This document shows, in pieces, positions 10,676-19,075 of a stretch of 32,558 bases of DNA. The notes under the pieces are model-generated. The model searched no databases, was not told the DNA's origin, and saw only the letters and a list, made by a program, of their open reading frames with translations. The translations under genes and the position numbers were made by a program. The DNA is from Bacteroidota bacterium (lineage in GTDB: Bacteria; Bacteroidota; Ignavibacteria; UBA10030; BY39): positions 1 to 32,558 of the forward strand of contig JASEGV010000034.1 of NCBI GenBank assembly GCA_030017895.1, written 5' to 3'. The first letter of the stretch is position 1; each line of letters starts with the position of its first letter.

Positions 10676-10930
10676 ATGGCACATAAAAAAGGTGGCGGAA
10701 GCTCACGTAACGGACGCGACAGTAATGCACAACGATTAGGTGTAAAGCGGTTTGGCGGCGAAAAAGTTTCAGCAGGAAGCATAATAATTCGTCAGCGCGG
10801 TACCAAAGTATTACCAGGCGAAAACGTCGGAGTCGGCTCGGACGATACAATCTTTGCGCTTGTTGAGGGTGTTGTTAAGTTCGAGAACTCAGGTAAATCT
10901 CGAAAAATGGTAAGCATCGTTCAATCATAA
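10676..10930 (+). CDS. rpmA: 50S ribosomal protein L27
   Basis: This 84-aa protein sits near the peptidyl transferase centre of the large subunit. The N terminus is [16 protein letters not shown], the short form without the cleaved leader found in Firmicutes, followed by the conserved LGVKRFGGE and IIIRQRGTK segments. The ribosome site AAGGA lies 8-9 bases before the ATG. It is cotranscribed with rplU and followed by a terminator-like hairpin. Confidence 0.97.
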   Translation: MAHKKGGGSSRNGRDSNAQRLGVKRFGGEKVSAGSIIIRQRGTKVLPGENVGVGSDDTIFALVEGVVKFENSGKSRKMVSIVQS

Positions 10931-10958
10931 TCAATTATTTAATACAGTTCTTTGCATC

Positions 10959-11015
10959 GCCCGTAAGAATTAGATTCATCACATAATCTGGTTTCGATCG
11001 GGCTTCTTTTTTTAA
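10959..11015 (+). terminator. Probable intrinsic terminator after rpmA
   Basis: GCCCG (10959-10963) pairs with CGGGC (10999-11003), followed by TTCTTTTTTT. The 35-base loop contains an inner stem, AGATT (10972-10976) with AATCT (10985-10989), so the hairpin would be branched or bulged. The outer stem is only 5 bp, but the T tract and place between rpmA and mdh support termination. Confidence 0.55.
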
Positions 11016-11068
11016 ATTTTTTTAGTTCTTAATTAACAAATCAAATAACTTCTAATCAGGAGGATACA

Positions 11069-12019
11069 ATGAAAATTGCAGTAATTGGTGGTGGTAACAT
11101 CGGTGGTGTGCTAGTACAGGAAATCGTGCGACGTCGGCTGGCGCGCTATGTTAGTTTGGTAGATGTGAAAGGGCCTGATCTATCCAAAGGTAAATGTCTG
11201 GACATTGCAGAAGGCGTACCAATCATTTCATCGAATGTAGTGGTCGAAGGCTCGAAAGAATACGACGTTATCGAAGGTGCGGATTTAGTGATTAACACGG
11301 CTGGCGTGCCTCGTGCTGCCCGGCCTGATGGCACTATTCCCACACGGGAAGAATTATTAGCTACCAATTTAAAGATCACGGATGCTGTGAGCGAAGGTAT
11401 CTCTAAATTCTGTCCGAAGGCGATTATCATTTCGGTTGCTAATCCTTTGGATGCTATCGTTTATCGCCTATCAATGAATTTAAAACCGGCGAGTGAAAGA
11501 TTGATGGGTATGGCTGGTGTTTTAGATTCTTCACGTTACAGATATTTCGTAGCAAATGAAGCCGGTGTAAGCGTTGAGAACGTAGAAGCCATGGTTCTTG
11601 GCGGCCACGGCGACGATATGCTGCCAATCCGTTCGGCATGTCGTATTGCCGGTATGCCAGTAGAAAAATTCATCACAGCCGAAAAATTGGATGCTATCGA
11701 AGCTCGCACGCGCCAGGCTGGTGGCGAGGTGGTTAAGTTATTGGGCAGCGGTTCAGCATTTGTCTCTCCGGCATGGGCGGCATTGGAAATGGCTGAGGCA
11801 ATTATTTTTGACAAGAAAAAAATTCTGCCGGTCTGCGCACTGCTCAAAGGTGAGTACGGTGTCGATGGTTTATTTATCGGCGTGCCGGTCGTTTTAGGCG
11901 CGAAGGGTATTGAAAAAATCATTGTCATGGATTTGAATGACAAGGAAAAAGAGGCTTTCGCAAAGTCCGTCACATCGGTAAAGAAATCGAGCGATGAAGT
12001 TCTGACCCTGTCGAAGTAA
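11069..12019 (+). CDS. mdh: Malate dehydrogenase (LDH/MDH family) with enlarged active-site loop
   Basis: This enzyme interconverts malate and oxaloacetate with NAD in the TCA cycle. The 316-aa protein has the Rossmann glycine motif GGGNIGG (7-13), D32 as the acidic residue that favours NAD, N125 in VANPLD, D153/R156 in LDSSRYR and catalytic H180 in GGHGD. The mobile substrate loop reads GVPR (79-82), then AARPDGTIP, then TREELL; usual bacterial MDHs have about 4 residues between these anchors, here 9. R82 and R93 would serve as the substrate arginines. The ATG has a near-perfect ribosome site (AGGAGG, 5 bases upstream). The gene is clearly richer in G+C than its neighbours and stands alone between two terminators, which may mean transfer or strong codon selection. 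Confidence 0.92.
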   Translation: MKIAVIGGGNIGGVLVQEIVRRRLARYVSLVDVKGPDLSKGKCLDIAEGVPIISSNVVVEGSKEYDVIEGADLVINTAGVPRAARPDGTIPTREELLATNLKITDAVSEGISKFCPKAIIISVANPLDAIVYRLSMNLKPASERLMGMAGVLDSSRYRYFVANEAGVSVENVEAMVLGGHGDDMLPIRSACRIAGMPVEKFITAEKLDAIEARTRQAGGEVVKLLGSGSAFVSPAWAALEMAEAIIFDKKKILPVCALLKGEYGVDGLFIGVPVVLGAKGIEKIIVMDLNDKEKEAFAKSVTSVKKSSDEVLTLSK

Positions 12020-12066
12020 ATAAATCAGCAGCAGTTGTGGCTGAAAAAGAGAATTCTACTTTATGC

Positions 12067-12110
12067 AAGAGCCATTTCTACCGTTTATAGGTGTTATGGC
12101 TCTTTTTTTT
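12067..12110 (+). terminator. Intrinsic terminator after mdh
   Basis: AGAGCCAT (12068-12075) pairs perfectly with ATGGCTCT (12096-12103) and runs directly into T7 (12104-12110). The loop is 20 bases. This is the clearest terminator in the window. Confidence 0.8.
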
Positions 12111-12179
12111 AGCTTGTTTGACGTCACATTTTTTTTAATAGAAACTGATAAATTATAAAAAACAGTAGGTGTGCTCAGA

Positions 12180-14063
12180 ATGAAATTTATCTACTGTATA
12201 GTGTTATTTAGCTTAATCTTTTCTTCTTCCAGTTTTGCACAAACAAGGCATGATGTTTTTGTTCCGGTAGGAGCGAGCGACAGTCTTGATGCAACTTACT
12301 TCATTCCTACAACAGCACCTCCCGCTAATGGTTATCCTGTGATGGTTTTTGTACACGGGTTCGGAGGAAGAAAAAACTCTACAATCCCATCCGCTGAGCG
12401 CTATGCAAAAAGTAGTTATCTCACATTTTGTTATACCGTCCGTGGTCACGGATATTCCTCAGGTAATTCCACTATTATGTCCACACGCGAGAGATTTGAT
12501 TTGGCTGAAGTCGTTAATTTCGTCAAGGCTTTACCGAATGTTGATACTAACTCGATAGGCATTATCGGCGGGTCGCAAGGCGGGCTGCATGGACTCTGGG
12601 CTATCGTTGATAATTTGCCGGTTAAAGCAGTATCGGCGGACGTGATTGTTCCTCGCTGGGCATCGGATATGTTGACGAATGGCGCTGTCAGAAGAACTGT
12701 GCCTGTCCTACTCAAAAATTCTAGCGTCAAATATGACCCCATACAAGACACATTGTGGAATTTACTCACTCGCGATTCATTCGACTCGCTTTACTCTATT
12801 TTCACGGCGCCGCGTGATATCGACACAGTAACTTTGCAATCCTCACAAAAGCCGCTGATGACTTTTATTAAATATCAGGACTTTTATTTTGAAGCAAGCG
12901 ATGGAATCAGAAACATGATTACATATCCCGGTTTGAAGAAAATGTATTTGGGAACCGGGGGACATTTTTCGGACGATAATTACGATCAGTGGCAATACCA
13001 ATTTTCCTGGATAACAAGATGGTTCAAACATTTTTTAAGAAATATTAATACTGGATTCTTTGATGAACCTAAATACACTTACGCTTACAGCAGCCTTCCG
13101 ATGGATTCTTTGGGATATTTCAAGTGGAAACAACACGAGATAAATGAACTACCGTTTCATAATAGTGTGCCTCACCGGTTTTATTTGCATTCGAATGGTT
13201 ATCTAAAATATTCAGCCCCGACATCAGTTAATGAAATCGCTGAGCTTATTAACGATTACCGCGACTCAATGTACAATTTTGAAAGAGCATGGATTGAAGG
13301 CTTTACCGGGCTTCGGTTCGACTCCGCTTTTACTAAACGAACATTAGTTTTCGAAACATCTCCATTAAACACCAGCGCACTTATGTTTGGCGCTCCACGA
13401 ATTAATTTCTATCTTAAGTCGTCTTCCGAAAAATTTCCCGTTAATGTTCAGATATACGAAGTTGATAGTTTAAATAATAAATATTTTATCAACCGGATAA
13501 ATTACGTATCGCGCGGGAATCTAACCGGTCAAATGATTACTGCTGACGTTCGTGGCTTCTTTCATTCACACGAATTTCAAGCAAACAACAGGATCAGAAT
13601 CGAAATCACTAATATTGATAAAACCAACAGGAAGTTACTCGGCAGCGTACCATTCGTTCTGCCTGTTTTTAAATACAGCCGCAATGAAATATTTGTGAAC
13701 GAAATTTATGCTTCATATATCGAGTTGCCTTTAATGACAAACGAATATATTCTAAGAGTTTTAGACCAAACACCGAGCACTTTCCATCTATCTCAAAATT
13801 ATCCGAATCCGTTTAATTCGACAACAGCGTTGGAATATTCTCTTCCACAAAATACTCATGTAACTTTAAAAGTTTACGACATATTAGGCAGGGAAGTAAA
13901 AACCTTGTTCGAGGGGAAACAATTTGCCGGCACATACAAAGCAACTTTCAATGCCGATCAGCTTGCGAGTGGTGTATATTTCTATAGATTAATAACAGCC
14001 GTAACCGATAATAATGTAAACAATTTATCGGGATACACGCGAAAAATGATTTTAATAAAATAA
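12180..14063 (+). CDS. Secreted alpha/beta hydrolase (CocE/X-Pro peptidase-like) with type IX sorting domain
   Basis: This 627-aa protein starts with a signal peptide (1-20, ending SSSSFA). An alpha/beta-hydrolase domain follows, with HGFGG oxyanion strand (59-63) and the nucleophile S132 in GGSQGG; the layout, including a beta-rich C-terminal part after about residue 320, resembles the S15 / CocE-NonD family of dipeptidyl peptidases and esterases. The last 90 residues are a type IX secretion sorting domain (QNYPNPFN, KVYDILGREV, GVYFYRL, basic end), so it is probably exported to the cell surface or medium. The substrate is unknown. The frame has a GTG at 12171, but the ATG at 12180 is better: AGGTG lies 8 bases before it and the signal peptide begins there. 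It is downstream of the mdh terminator and so has its own promoter. Confidence 0.85.
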   Translation: MKFIYCIVLFSLIFSSSSFAQTRHDVFVPVGASDSLDATYFIPTTAPPANGYPVMVFVHGFGGRKNSTIPSAERYAKSSYLTFCYTVRGHGYSSGNSTIMSTRERFDLAEVVNFVKALPNVDTNSIGIIGGSQGGLHGLWAIVDNLPVKAVSADVIVPRWASDMLTNGAVRRTVPVLLKNSSVKYDPIQDTLWNLLTRDSFDSLYSIFTAPRDIDTVTLQSSQKPLMTFIKYQDFYFEASDGIRNMITYPGLKKMYLGTGGHFSDDNYDQWQYQFSWITRWFKHFLRNINTGFFDEPKYTYAYSSLPMDSLGYFKWKQHEINELPFHNSVPHRFYLHSNGYLKYSAPTSVNEIAELINDYRDSMYNFERAWIEGFTGLRFDSAFTKRTLVFETSPLNTSALMFGAPRINFYLKSSSEKFPVNVQIYEVDSLNNKYFINRINYVSRGNLTGQMITADVRGFFHSHEFQANNRIRIEITNIDKTNRKLLGSVPFVLPVFKYSRNEIFVNEIYASYIELPLMTNEYILRVLDQTPSTFHLSQNYPNPFNSTTALEYSLPQNTHVTLKVYDILGREVKTLFEGKQFAGTYKATFNADQLASGVYFYRLITAVTDNNVNNLSGYTRKMILIK

Positions 14064-14070
14064 AAATTAC

Positions 14071-14100
14071 TTGATTGTTTGGAATTATTTTATGTATATT
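14071..14100 (+). promoter_or_regulatory. Predicted promoter of the TPR-larE gene group
   Basis: TTGATT (14071-14076), 18 bases, TATATT (14095-14100). The leader to the ATG at 14154 would be about 46 bases and includes a GGAG ribosome site (GATCGGAGAAACT). Confidence 0.5.
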
Positions 14101-14153
14101 ATGTTAGTATATGAAACGATGCAAAATAAAAATATTAATAGATCGGAGAAACT

Positions 14154-15560
14154 ATGGACACATACAATTTCGACGAATCTGATGATATCGATCAGCCAAG
14201 GAACCAAGATAACGAAACAAAGGATCTTCGGGATAAGATAAAAAATACGAATGGAAAACTTAGTGCTGAAACTTTAGAAGATGTAGTGAACCTCTTCATC
14301 GAAGAAGGAGACTACGCAAATGCGCTGTTTTATATAGATATGCTGATTGAGCAGAATTCATACAGCTCTGAATTCTGGCAGATGAAAGGAAACATTCTCA
14401 GTCTATTAGAGAAGTATGAAGAAGCGCTCGAAGCATTTCAAAAATCATTGATGTTAAATCCTTCAGACAACGAAGTTATTTTGTATAAGGGGATAGTTCT
14501 CGAACATTTGAACAGGTTTGAGGAAGCAAATGAATGTTTTAATAAAGCCATTGAAGAGGAGCCAGATAACGAAGACGCTCTCTTCTCGAAGGCGATTATG
14601 CTTGAAAAAATGAGCAAATACCACGAAGCCCTCCCGATTTTAAAACATCTCCTTCAAATAAAGCCGGATGACAAATTATTAATATATGAAGTCGGCTTTT
14701 GTTATGATATGATGAACAAATTCGATGACGCTCTCCGATATTACAAAAAGAATTTAGAACTCTATCCGTTCAATTATAACGCTTGGTACAACTGCGGTAT
14801 CATTTATAACCGGTTAACGTTTTACATGAAAGCTATCGATCATTATGATATGGCGATCACAATAAACGAGAACTTTACGTCGGCTTGGTACAACAAGGGA
14901 AACACTTTTGCCAACATGGGAAAATTGTACGAGGCGGTCGAATGCTACCAACACGCTATCCGGATCGATTCTGATGACTCGCATGCCTGGCATAATATGG
15001 GCAACGCTTATCAGGAATTAGGGGAATACGACCAAGCGATCAAATGTTTTACTCAGGCGATAAAGATCGATTCTGCTCATTACGAATCATATTACGCGAG
15101 AGGTGTTTCCTATGACTATCTAAAAAAATATCGGAAAGCTTTAGAAGATTACAACCGTGCTTTGATGTTATTCAAAAACGATTCCGACTTATGGTATGCA
15201 AAAGCTGATACTTCATATAGTTTAGGATATTGGCGCGATGCACTGATCAGCTATAAGATGGCTTTGAAAATTAATCCGGAAAATTTATATGCTTTGTTCG
15301 ATTTGGCTGAAACCCTCCTCGAGTACGGATACTACAAACAATCTTTAAAATCTTATAACAAATGTATTGATCTAAAATCCGACTGGGCAGATGCCTACTA
15401 CGGAAAGGCAAAAGTCCTTTTCCTTTTGCAAAAACATCACGAAGCGATTGAATCGTTGAGAAAATCTTTCACGTTAGATGAAACCAAGAAAGAGCTTTTC
15501 GAAACGGAATTTCCGGGCGTCCGTTCTATCAAAGAATTTTTGCAGTTGTTAAAAAAATAA
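14154..15560 (+). CDS. Tetratricopeptide repeat protein
   Basis: This 468-aa protein has an acidic, polar N terminus (about 1-45) followed by about twelve TPR units of 34 residues up to the end, for example AWYNKGNTFANMGKLYEAVE, AWHNMGNAYQELGEYDQAIK and SYYARGVSYDYLKKYRKALE. No signal peptide or membrane helix is seen, so it should be cytoplasmic. TPR arrays bind proteins; the partner is unknown. larE begins 24 bp downstream on the same strand, suggesting joint transcription. The repeats give it a very regular helical structure and no enzymatic domain is present. Confidence 0.93.
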   Translation: MDTYNFDESDDIDQPRNQDNETKDLRDKIKNTNGKLSAETLEDVVNLFIEEGDYANALFYIDMLIEQNSYSSEFWQMKGNILSLLEKYEEALEAFQKSLMLNPSDNEVILYKGIVLEHLNRFEEANECFNKAIEEEPDNEDALFSKAIMLEKMSKYHEALPILKHLLQIKPDDKLLIYEVGFCYDMMNKFDDALRYYKKNLELYPFNYNAWYNCGIIYNRLTFYMKAIDHYDMAITINENFTSAWYNKGNTFANMGKLYEAVECYQHAIRIDSDDSHAWHNMGNAYQELGEYDQAIKCFTQAIKIDSAHYESYYARGVSYDYLKKYRKALEDYNRALMLFKNDSDLWYAKADTSYSLGYWRDALISYKMALKINPENLYALFDLAETLLEYGYYKQSLKSYNKCIDLKSDWADAYYGKAKVLFLLQKHHEAIESLRKSFTLDETKKELFETEFPGVRSIKEFLQLLKK

Positions 15561-15584
15561 TTCTTTCCACACATTCTTCCACAC

Positions 15585-16442
15585 ATGACTTTACAATCGA
15601 GCATTAAATATAACCGTCTCAGGCAAATTTTGTCTGAGATTGAAAACGTTGTTATCGGTTTTTCGGGAGGCGTTGACAGTACACTTCTTTTAAAAGTTGC
15701 AACTGATGTGTTAGGCGATAAAGCTTTAGCCGTAATCGGAAAATCTGAAACTTATCCGGTCCGCGAATACGAAGAAGCCGAATCTTTTGCAAAAAGCATC
15801 GGAGCGAATTACCTCGTCGTTCATACCGAAGAAACCGACGACTTAAAATTCAAAGAGAACCCGCCCGACAGGTGTTACTATTGCAAAAGCGAATTGTTTT
15901 CAAAACTTTCTGCCATTGCTGCTGAAAATAAAATCAAATGGATTGCTGACGGTACAAATAAAGATGACCTGCAGGATTTCAGACCGGGAATGAAAGCAGT
16001 GCACGAAAAAAATGTCCGCTCACCTCTGCTCGAAGCCGGCTTGACCAAACAGGATATACGAGAAATCTCGAAGGAGCTTTCGCTTCCGACATGGGACAAG
16101 CAATCGTTTGCTTGTTTGTCGTCCCGTTTCCCGTACGGTTTTGGAATAGATAAGGAAAAATTAAAAAAAATTGATGATGCCGAAACATTATTGCACGATA
16201 ATGGCTTCAAATATTTCCGCGTTCGGCATCACGACGACAAAACAGTACGCATCGAGGTCGGTAAAAACGAAATCGAAAAATTTTTAGATAAAAATTTACG
16301 CCAGTTATTAGTTCAAAAAATTAAAGAAATCGGTTTCACTTATATCACACTTGATTTAGAAGGATACCGCACCGGATCGATGAACGAAGTATTAACCCAA
16401 ACCGAAACCGAAAATTATTTAAACAATCACAAACAAATATAA
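15585..16442 (+). CDS. larE: LarE-like ATP-dependent sulfur transferase, three-cysteine type
   Basis: LarE adds sulfur to the nicotinate-derived precursor of the nickel-pincer cofactor of lactate racemase and related enzymes. This 285-aa protein has the ATP pyrophosphatase PP-loop SGGVDST (27-33) and the segment SFACLSSRFPYG with C177, matching the sacrificial Cys176 of Lactobacillus LarE. It also has CYYC (C97, C100), so three cysteines are in place as in LarE forms reported to hold a [4Fe-4S] cluster and to act catalytically instead of consuming themselves. No larA, larB or larC is in the window. A general PP-loop sulfurtransferase is the alternative, but length and motifs fit LarE well. 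The ATG has no clear ribosome site. Confidence 0.87.
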   Translation: MTLQSSIKYNRLRQILSEIENVVIGFSGGVDSTLLLKVATDVLGDKALAVIGKSETYPVREYEEAESFAKSIGANYLVVHTEETDDLKFKENPPDRCYYCKSELFSKLSAIAAENKIKWIADGTNKDDLQDFRPGMKAVHEKNVRSPLLEAGLTKQDIREISKELSLPTWDKQSFACLSSRFPYGFGIDKEKLKKIDDAETLLHDNGFKYFRVRHHDDKTVRIEVGKNEIEKFLDKNLRQLLVQKIKEIGFTYITLDLEGYRTGSMNEVLTQTETENYLNNHKQI

Positions 16443-16453
16443 CCGACTTGATT

Positions 16454-17050
16454 ATGTTAAAACAAAATTTGAAAATATTAAACATCATATTGATATTCTG
16501 TTTTTTGAGCGATTTACCGGCATTTGCACAGCGTTCAAAACCAATGAATATCGAAGACCTTGTAAAAAAATCTGAAGTAATTATTCACGGGATTGTAGAA
16601 AAAGTTGAAAGCGGAAAGGATGCTCAATCCGGACTGTTGGTTACTTACATAACAATCAATGTTTATGAAAATTTCAACGGTGCCCAAACAGGCAAATACA
16701 CATTCAAACAATACGGCGGGAAAGCCGATGGTCTTGTTTATTTTCCTGCCGGCAGTCCTCGATTTACCGAAAACGAAGAAGTTATTCTGATGCTTTATCC
16801 TCAAAGCACAAAAGGAATGCAGAGCCCGGTAGGTATGGAACAAGGTAAATTTTCTGTTGTAATCGACAATCGTTCAGGAAAAAAGTTTGTACAAAATAAA
16901 ACACCTAATCCGAATTTGTTCAAACATTTAAAAAATCCGAAAACAGTTTCCAACAAAAAGTGGCTAAAACCTGTTCGTATTGAAAAATACGACTATGTTG
17001 AATTCGCTGAAACCGTTCGTAAACTTGTATCAACATTAAAAACTAAATAG
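16454..17050 (+). CDS. Secreted protein of unknown function, paired with matrixin
   Basis: This 198-aa protein begins with a signal peptide (about 1-26, ending LPAFAQ). The mature part starts MNIEDLVKKSEVIIHGIVEKVES and continues with a beta-rich region (LVTYITINVYENFNG, a glycine turn, then EEVILMLYP), which looks like a small extracellular beta-barrel found in many bacteria; I do not know a named function. The frame has a TTG at 16448, but the ATG at 16454 starts a normal signal peptide. It is 11 bp after larE and 8 bp before the matrixin protease, so it is in the same transcript as the protease. An accessory or regulatory role for the protease is a guess from this pairing. Confidence 0.75.
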   Translation: MLKQNLKILNIILIFCFLSDLPAFAQRSKPMNIEDLVKKSEVIIHGIVEKVESGKDAQSGLLVTYITINVYENFNGAQTGKYTFKQYGGKADGLVYFPAGSPRFTENEEVILMLYPQSTKGMQSPVGMEQGKFSVVIDNRSGKKFVQNKTPNPNLFKHLKNPKTVSNKKWLKPVRIEKYDYVEFAETVRKLVSTLKTK

Positions 17051-17058
17051 GAAACGAA

Positions 17059-19038
17059 ATGCAGAAACTTCGAATACTACTTGCCTGTGTGTTAATTTAT
17101 ATTCAACTTTCTTTTATTACTTTTGCCGGTGGACCTCTCACGACTTATCAAAATAGATCGATAGTGTATAAAACAATGCCGATAACTTACCAGACCGACA
17201 AAGGAAATTTAGGCAATTTCTTAAACCTGACGGCAAAAAATTTGACAATCGGAAGTTTTCAAGTTTGGCAAGATGTCGCATCGTCGAATGTTACATTCCT
17301 CCATCAAGGCGAACTGCTAATCGATGTTGATGGAACAAATTTTACAAACTACTTAGATAATTTTTCTGACGGAATTAATCCCGTTGTATTCGATAATAAC
17401 GGAGCGATAATTGATTCGATCTTTGGCATTGGTGCAAGCGACGATATTTTAGGATTTGCAGGATCAGCTTATTATGATGCAGGTCCCGACGCGGGTTACT
17501 ACGCTGAAGGCGAAGCTGTGTTAAACGGAAAATTTACACAGCCGCCACACAATCTTACAGAAATCCAATATAAAGCTACTATTGTTCACGAGCTTGGACA
17601 TTTTATCGGACTCGACCATACGCAAATAAACGATGAGTTTGCCGGCGATGGAATTACAGCAAACGATATTTATATTCCAACAATGTATCCTACTTCGACT
17701 GATGATGATGTGTCGTTAGCAAATTTGAATCCGGACGATATCGCTGCTGTAAGCTTTTTATATCCTGAACCTTCCTTTACAACTTCGACAGGAAAAATCA
17801 GCGGGACGGTAGTTCGTTTCGATAATTCAGTCGTTCGTGGTGCCAACGTTGTTGCGATTAGTACGACCGATTCTTTGATGAATCAAATTTCTACAGTTAC
17901 CGATTATTTTGTTCAAAATACAGGCGACTACACGATACACGGTTTGTCGGCAGGAGATTATTTTATTAAAATTGAACCGATTATTTCCTCCTTCACAGGT
18001 GGTTCAAGTGTGGGTCCGTATGCGGAAGATGGAAGCGGTATCTCATTTATCAATCCGGTTTTAGCCGAGTATTATAACGGACAGAACGAGTCGCACGACC
18101 CGTTAATTGATTCCGTGAATGCGCGAGTGTCAGTATCTGTGAGTACAGGAATAGTAACGAGCGGAATAAATTTTCTTGCCAACAAAGTGCCCGACCAGCC
18201 ATTAACAAATATTTTGGAATATCACGGAACTCCCAAGTACGTCATTGATTTGCCATCGGAATTTGAAGAAATCGCTTATGCGGTACGGTTTACTCCGGGT
18301 GCGGATGCAAAGTTAAAACGAACAGAGTTTTTAATAAACGGTGGAACAAATGGAATTAAAGGCAACGGAACATTGAAAGTAACAGTTCATAATAACTCAA
18401 CCGGAAGTTTGGGCGGTATCCCCGGAACTCAAATCGGGGTTGCAATAAATATCCCTTTTTCGAATTTAACAAAAGGTGCGTTTAATACAGTCGATTTAAG
18501 CCCGCTTAATATTACTATTCCGAAAGATGTAAATTTTCATATCGTGTTTGAAGTGGTAGGAACAGCGGGTGATACAATACAATTTGTAATAGATGACGGA
18601 GCGAACCAAACGACTCGCAGTTCATCTCTTTTCGATTTAGAGTGGTTAAATTTTCAAGATGTGAATAATTTCGGAAGAGGATATAATTTGGTTATCCGAA
18701 CAGTTGTAGATTTGCTAACCTCGGTAGAAGAGGAAGAAACTTTATTGCCGGATAAGTATGCCTTGATGCAGAATTATCCAAACCCATTTAATCCTGTTAC
18801 ACGAATAAAATTTTCCATTCCCGAAGCTGGTTATGTTAGCATGAAAATCTACGATGTTTTAGGGCGTGAAATTTCAGAACTTGTCAGCGACTGGAAAGAA
18901 GTTGGAACTTATGATGTTGAGTGGGATGGATCTAATTTTTCAAGCGGCGTATATTTTTACAAGCTCGTGGTGAGTTCAACAGAACCACTTGCAGCAGGCA
19001 ACTATACATCGGTGAAGAAAATGTTATTGGCAAGATAA
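17059..19038 (+). CDS. Secreted matrixin-type metalloprotease with type IX sorting domain
   Basis: This 659-aa protein has a signal peptide (about 1-23), then a metzincin catalytic domain with the zinc site HELGHFIGLDH (H177, E178, H181, H187) and a Met-turn in IPTMYP (M209). A carboxypeptidase-regulatory-like beta domain follows (about 244-308, GKISGTVVRFDNSVVRGANV), then a beta-sandwich region (about 380-545) and a type IX sorting domain (about 570-659: QNYPNPFNP, KIYDVLGREI, GVYFYKL, KKMLLAR). It would digest proteins outside the cell or at its surface. The substrate is unknown and no obvious propeptide cysteine switch is seen. The ATG has AGGAAA upstream, overlapping the end of the preceding gene. 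The next gene is convergent, with 37 bases between and no clear hairpin. Confidence 0.92.
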   Translation: MQKLRILLACVLIYIQLSFITFAGGPLTTYQNRSIVYKTMPITYQTDKGNLGNFLNLTAKNLTIGSFQVWQDVASSNVTFLHQGELLIDVDGTNFTNYLDNFSDGINPVVFDNNGAIIDSIFGIGASDDILGFAGSAYYDAGPDAGYYAEGEAVLNGKFTQPPHNLTEIQYKATIVHELGHFIGLDHTQINDEFAGDGITANDIYIPTMYPTSTDDDVSLANLNPDDIAAVSFLYPEPSFTTSTGKISGTVVRFDNSVVRGANVVAISTTDSLMNQISTVTDYFVQNTGDYTIHGLSAGDYFIKIEPIISSFTGGSSVGPYAEDGSGISFINPVLAEYYNGQNESHDPLIDSVNARVSVSVSTGIVTSGINFLANKVPDQPLTNILEYHGTPKYVIDLPSEFEEIAYAVRFTPGADAKLKRTEFLINGGTNGIKGNGTLKVTVHNNSTGSLGGIPGTQIGVAINIPFSNLTKGAFNTVDLSPLNITIPKDVNFHIVFEVVGTAGDTIQFVIDDGANQTTRSSSLFDLEWLNFQDVNNFGRGYNLVIRTVVDLLTSVEEEETLLPDKYALMQNYPNPFNPVTRIKFSIPEAGYVSMKIYDVLGREISELVSDWKEVGTYDVEWDGSNFSSGVYFYKLVVSSTEPLAAGNYTSVKKMLLAR

Positions 19039-19075
19039 TGGTCAATAGTCAATGAATAAATGGATAAATGACTGA

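Noticed and set aside
14154-15560. Tandem DNA repeat in the TPR gene
   Set aside because: The periodicity is at protein level (34-residue TPR units); the DNA copies are too diverged to be a mobile or slipped repeat.
19039-19075. Bidirectional terminator between the matrixin and kinase genes
   Set aside because: No stem of useful length followed by a T tract was found in these 37 bases.
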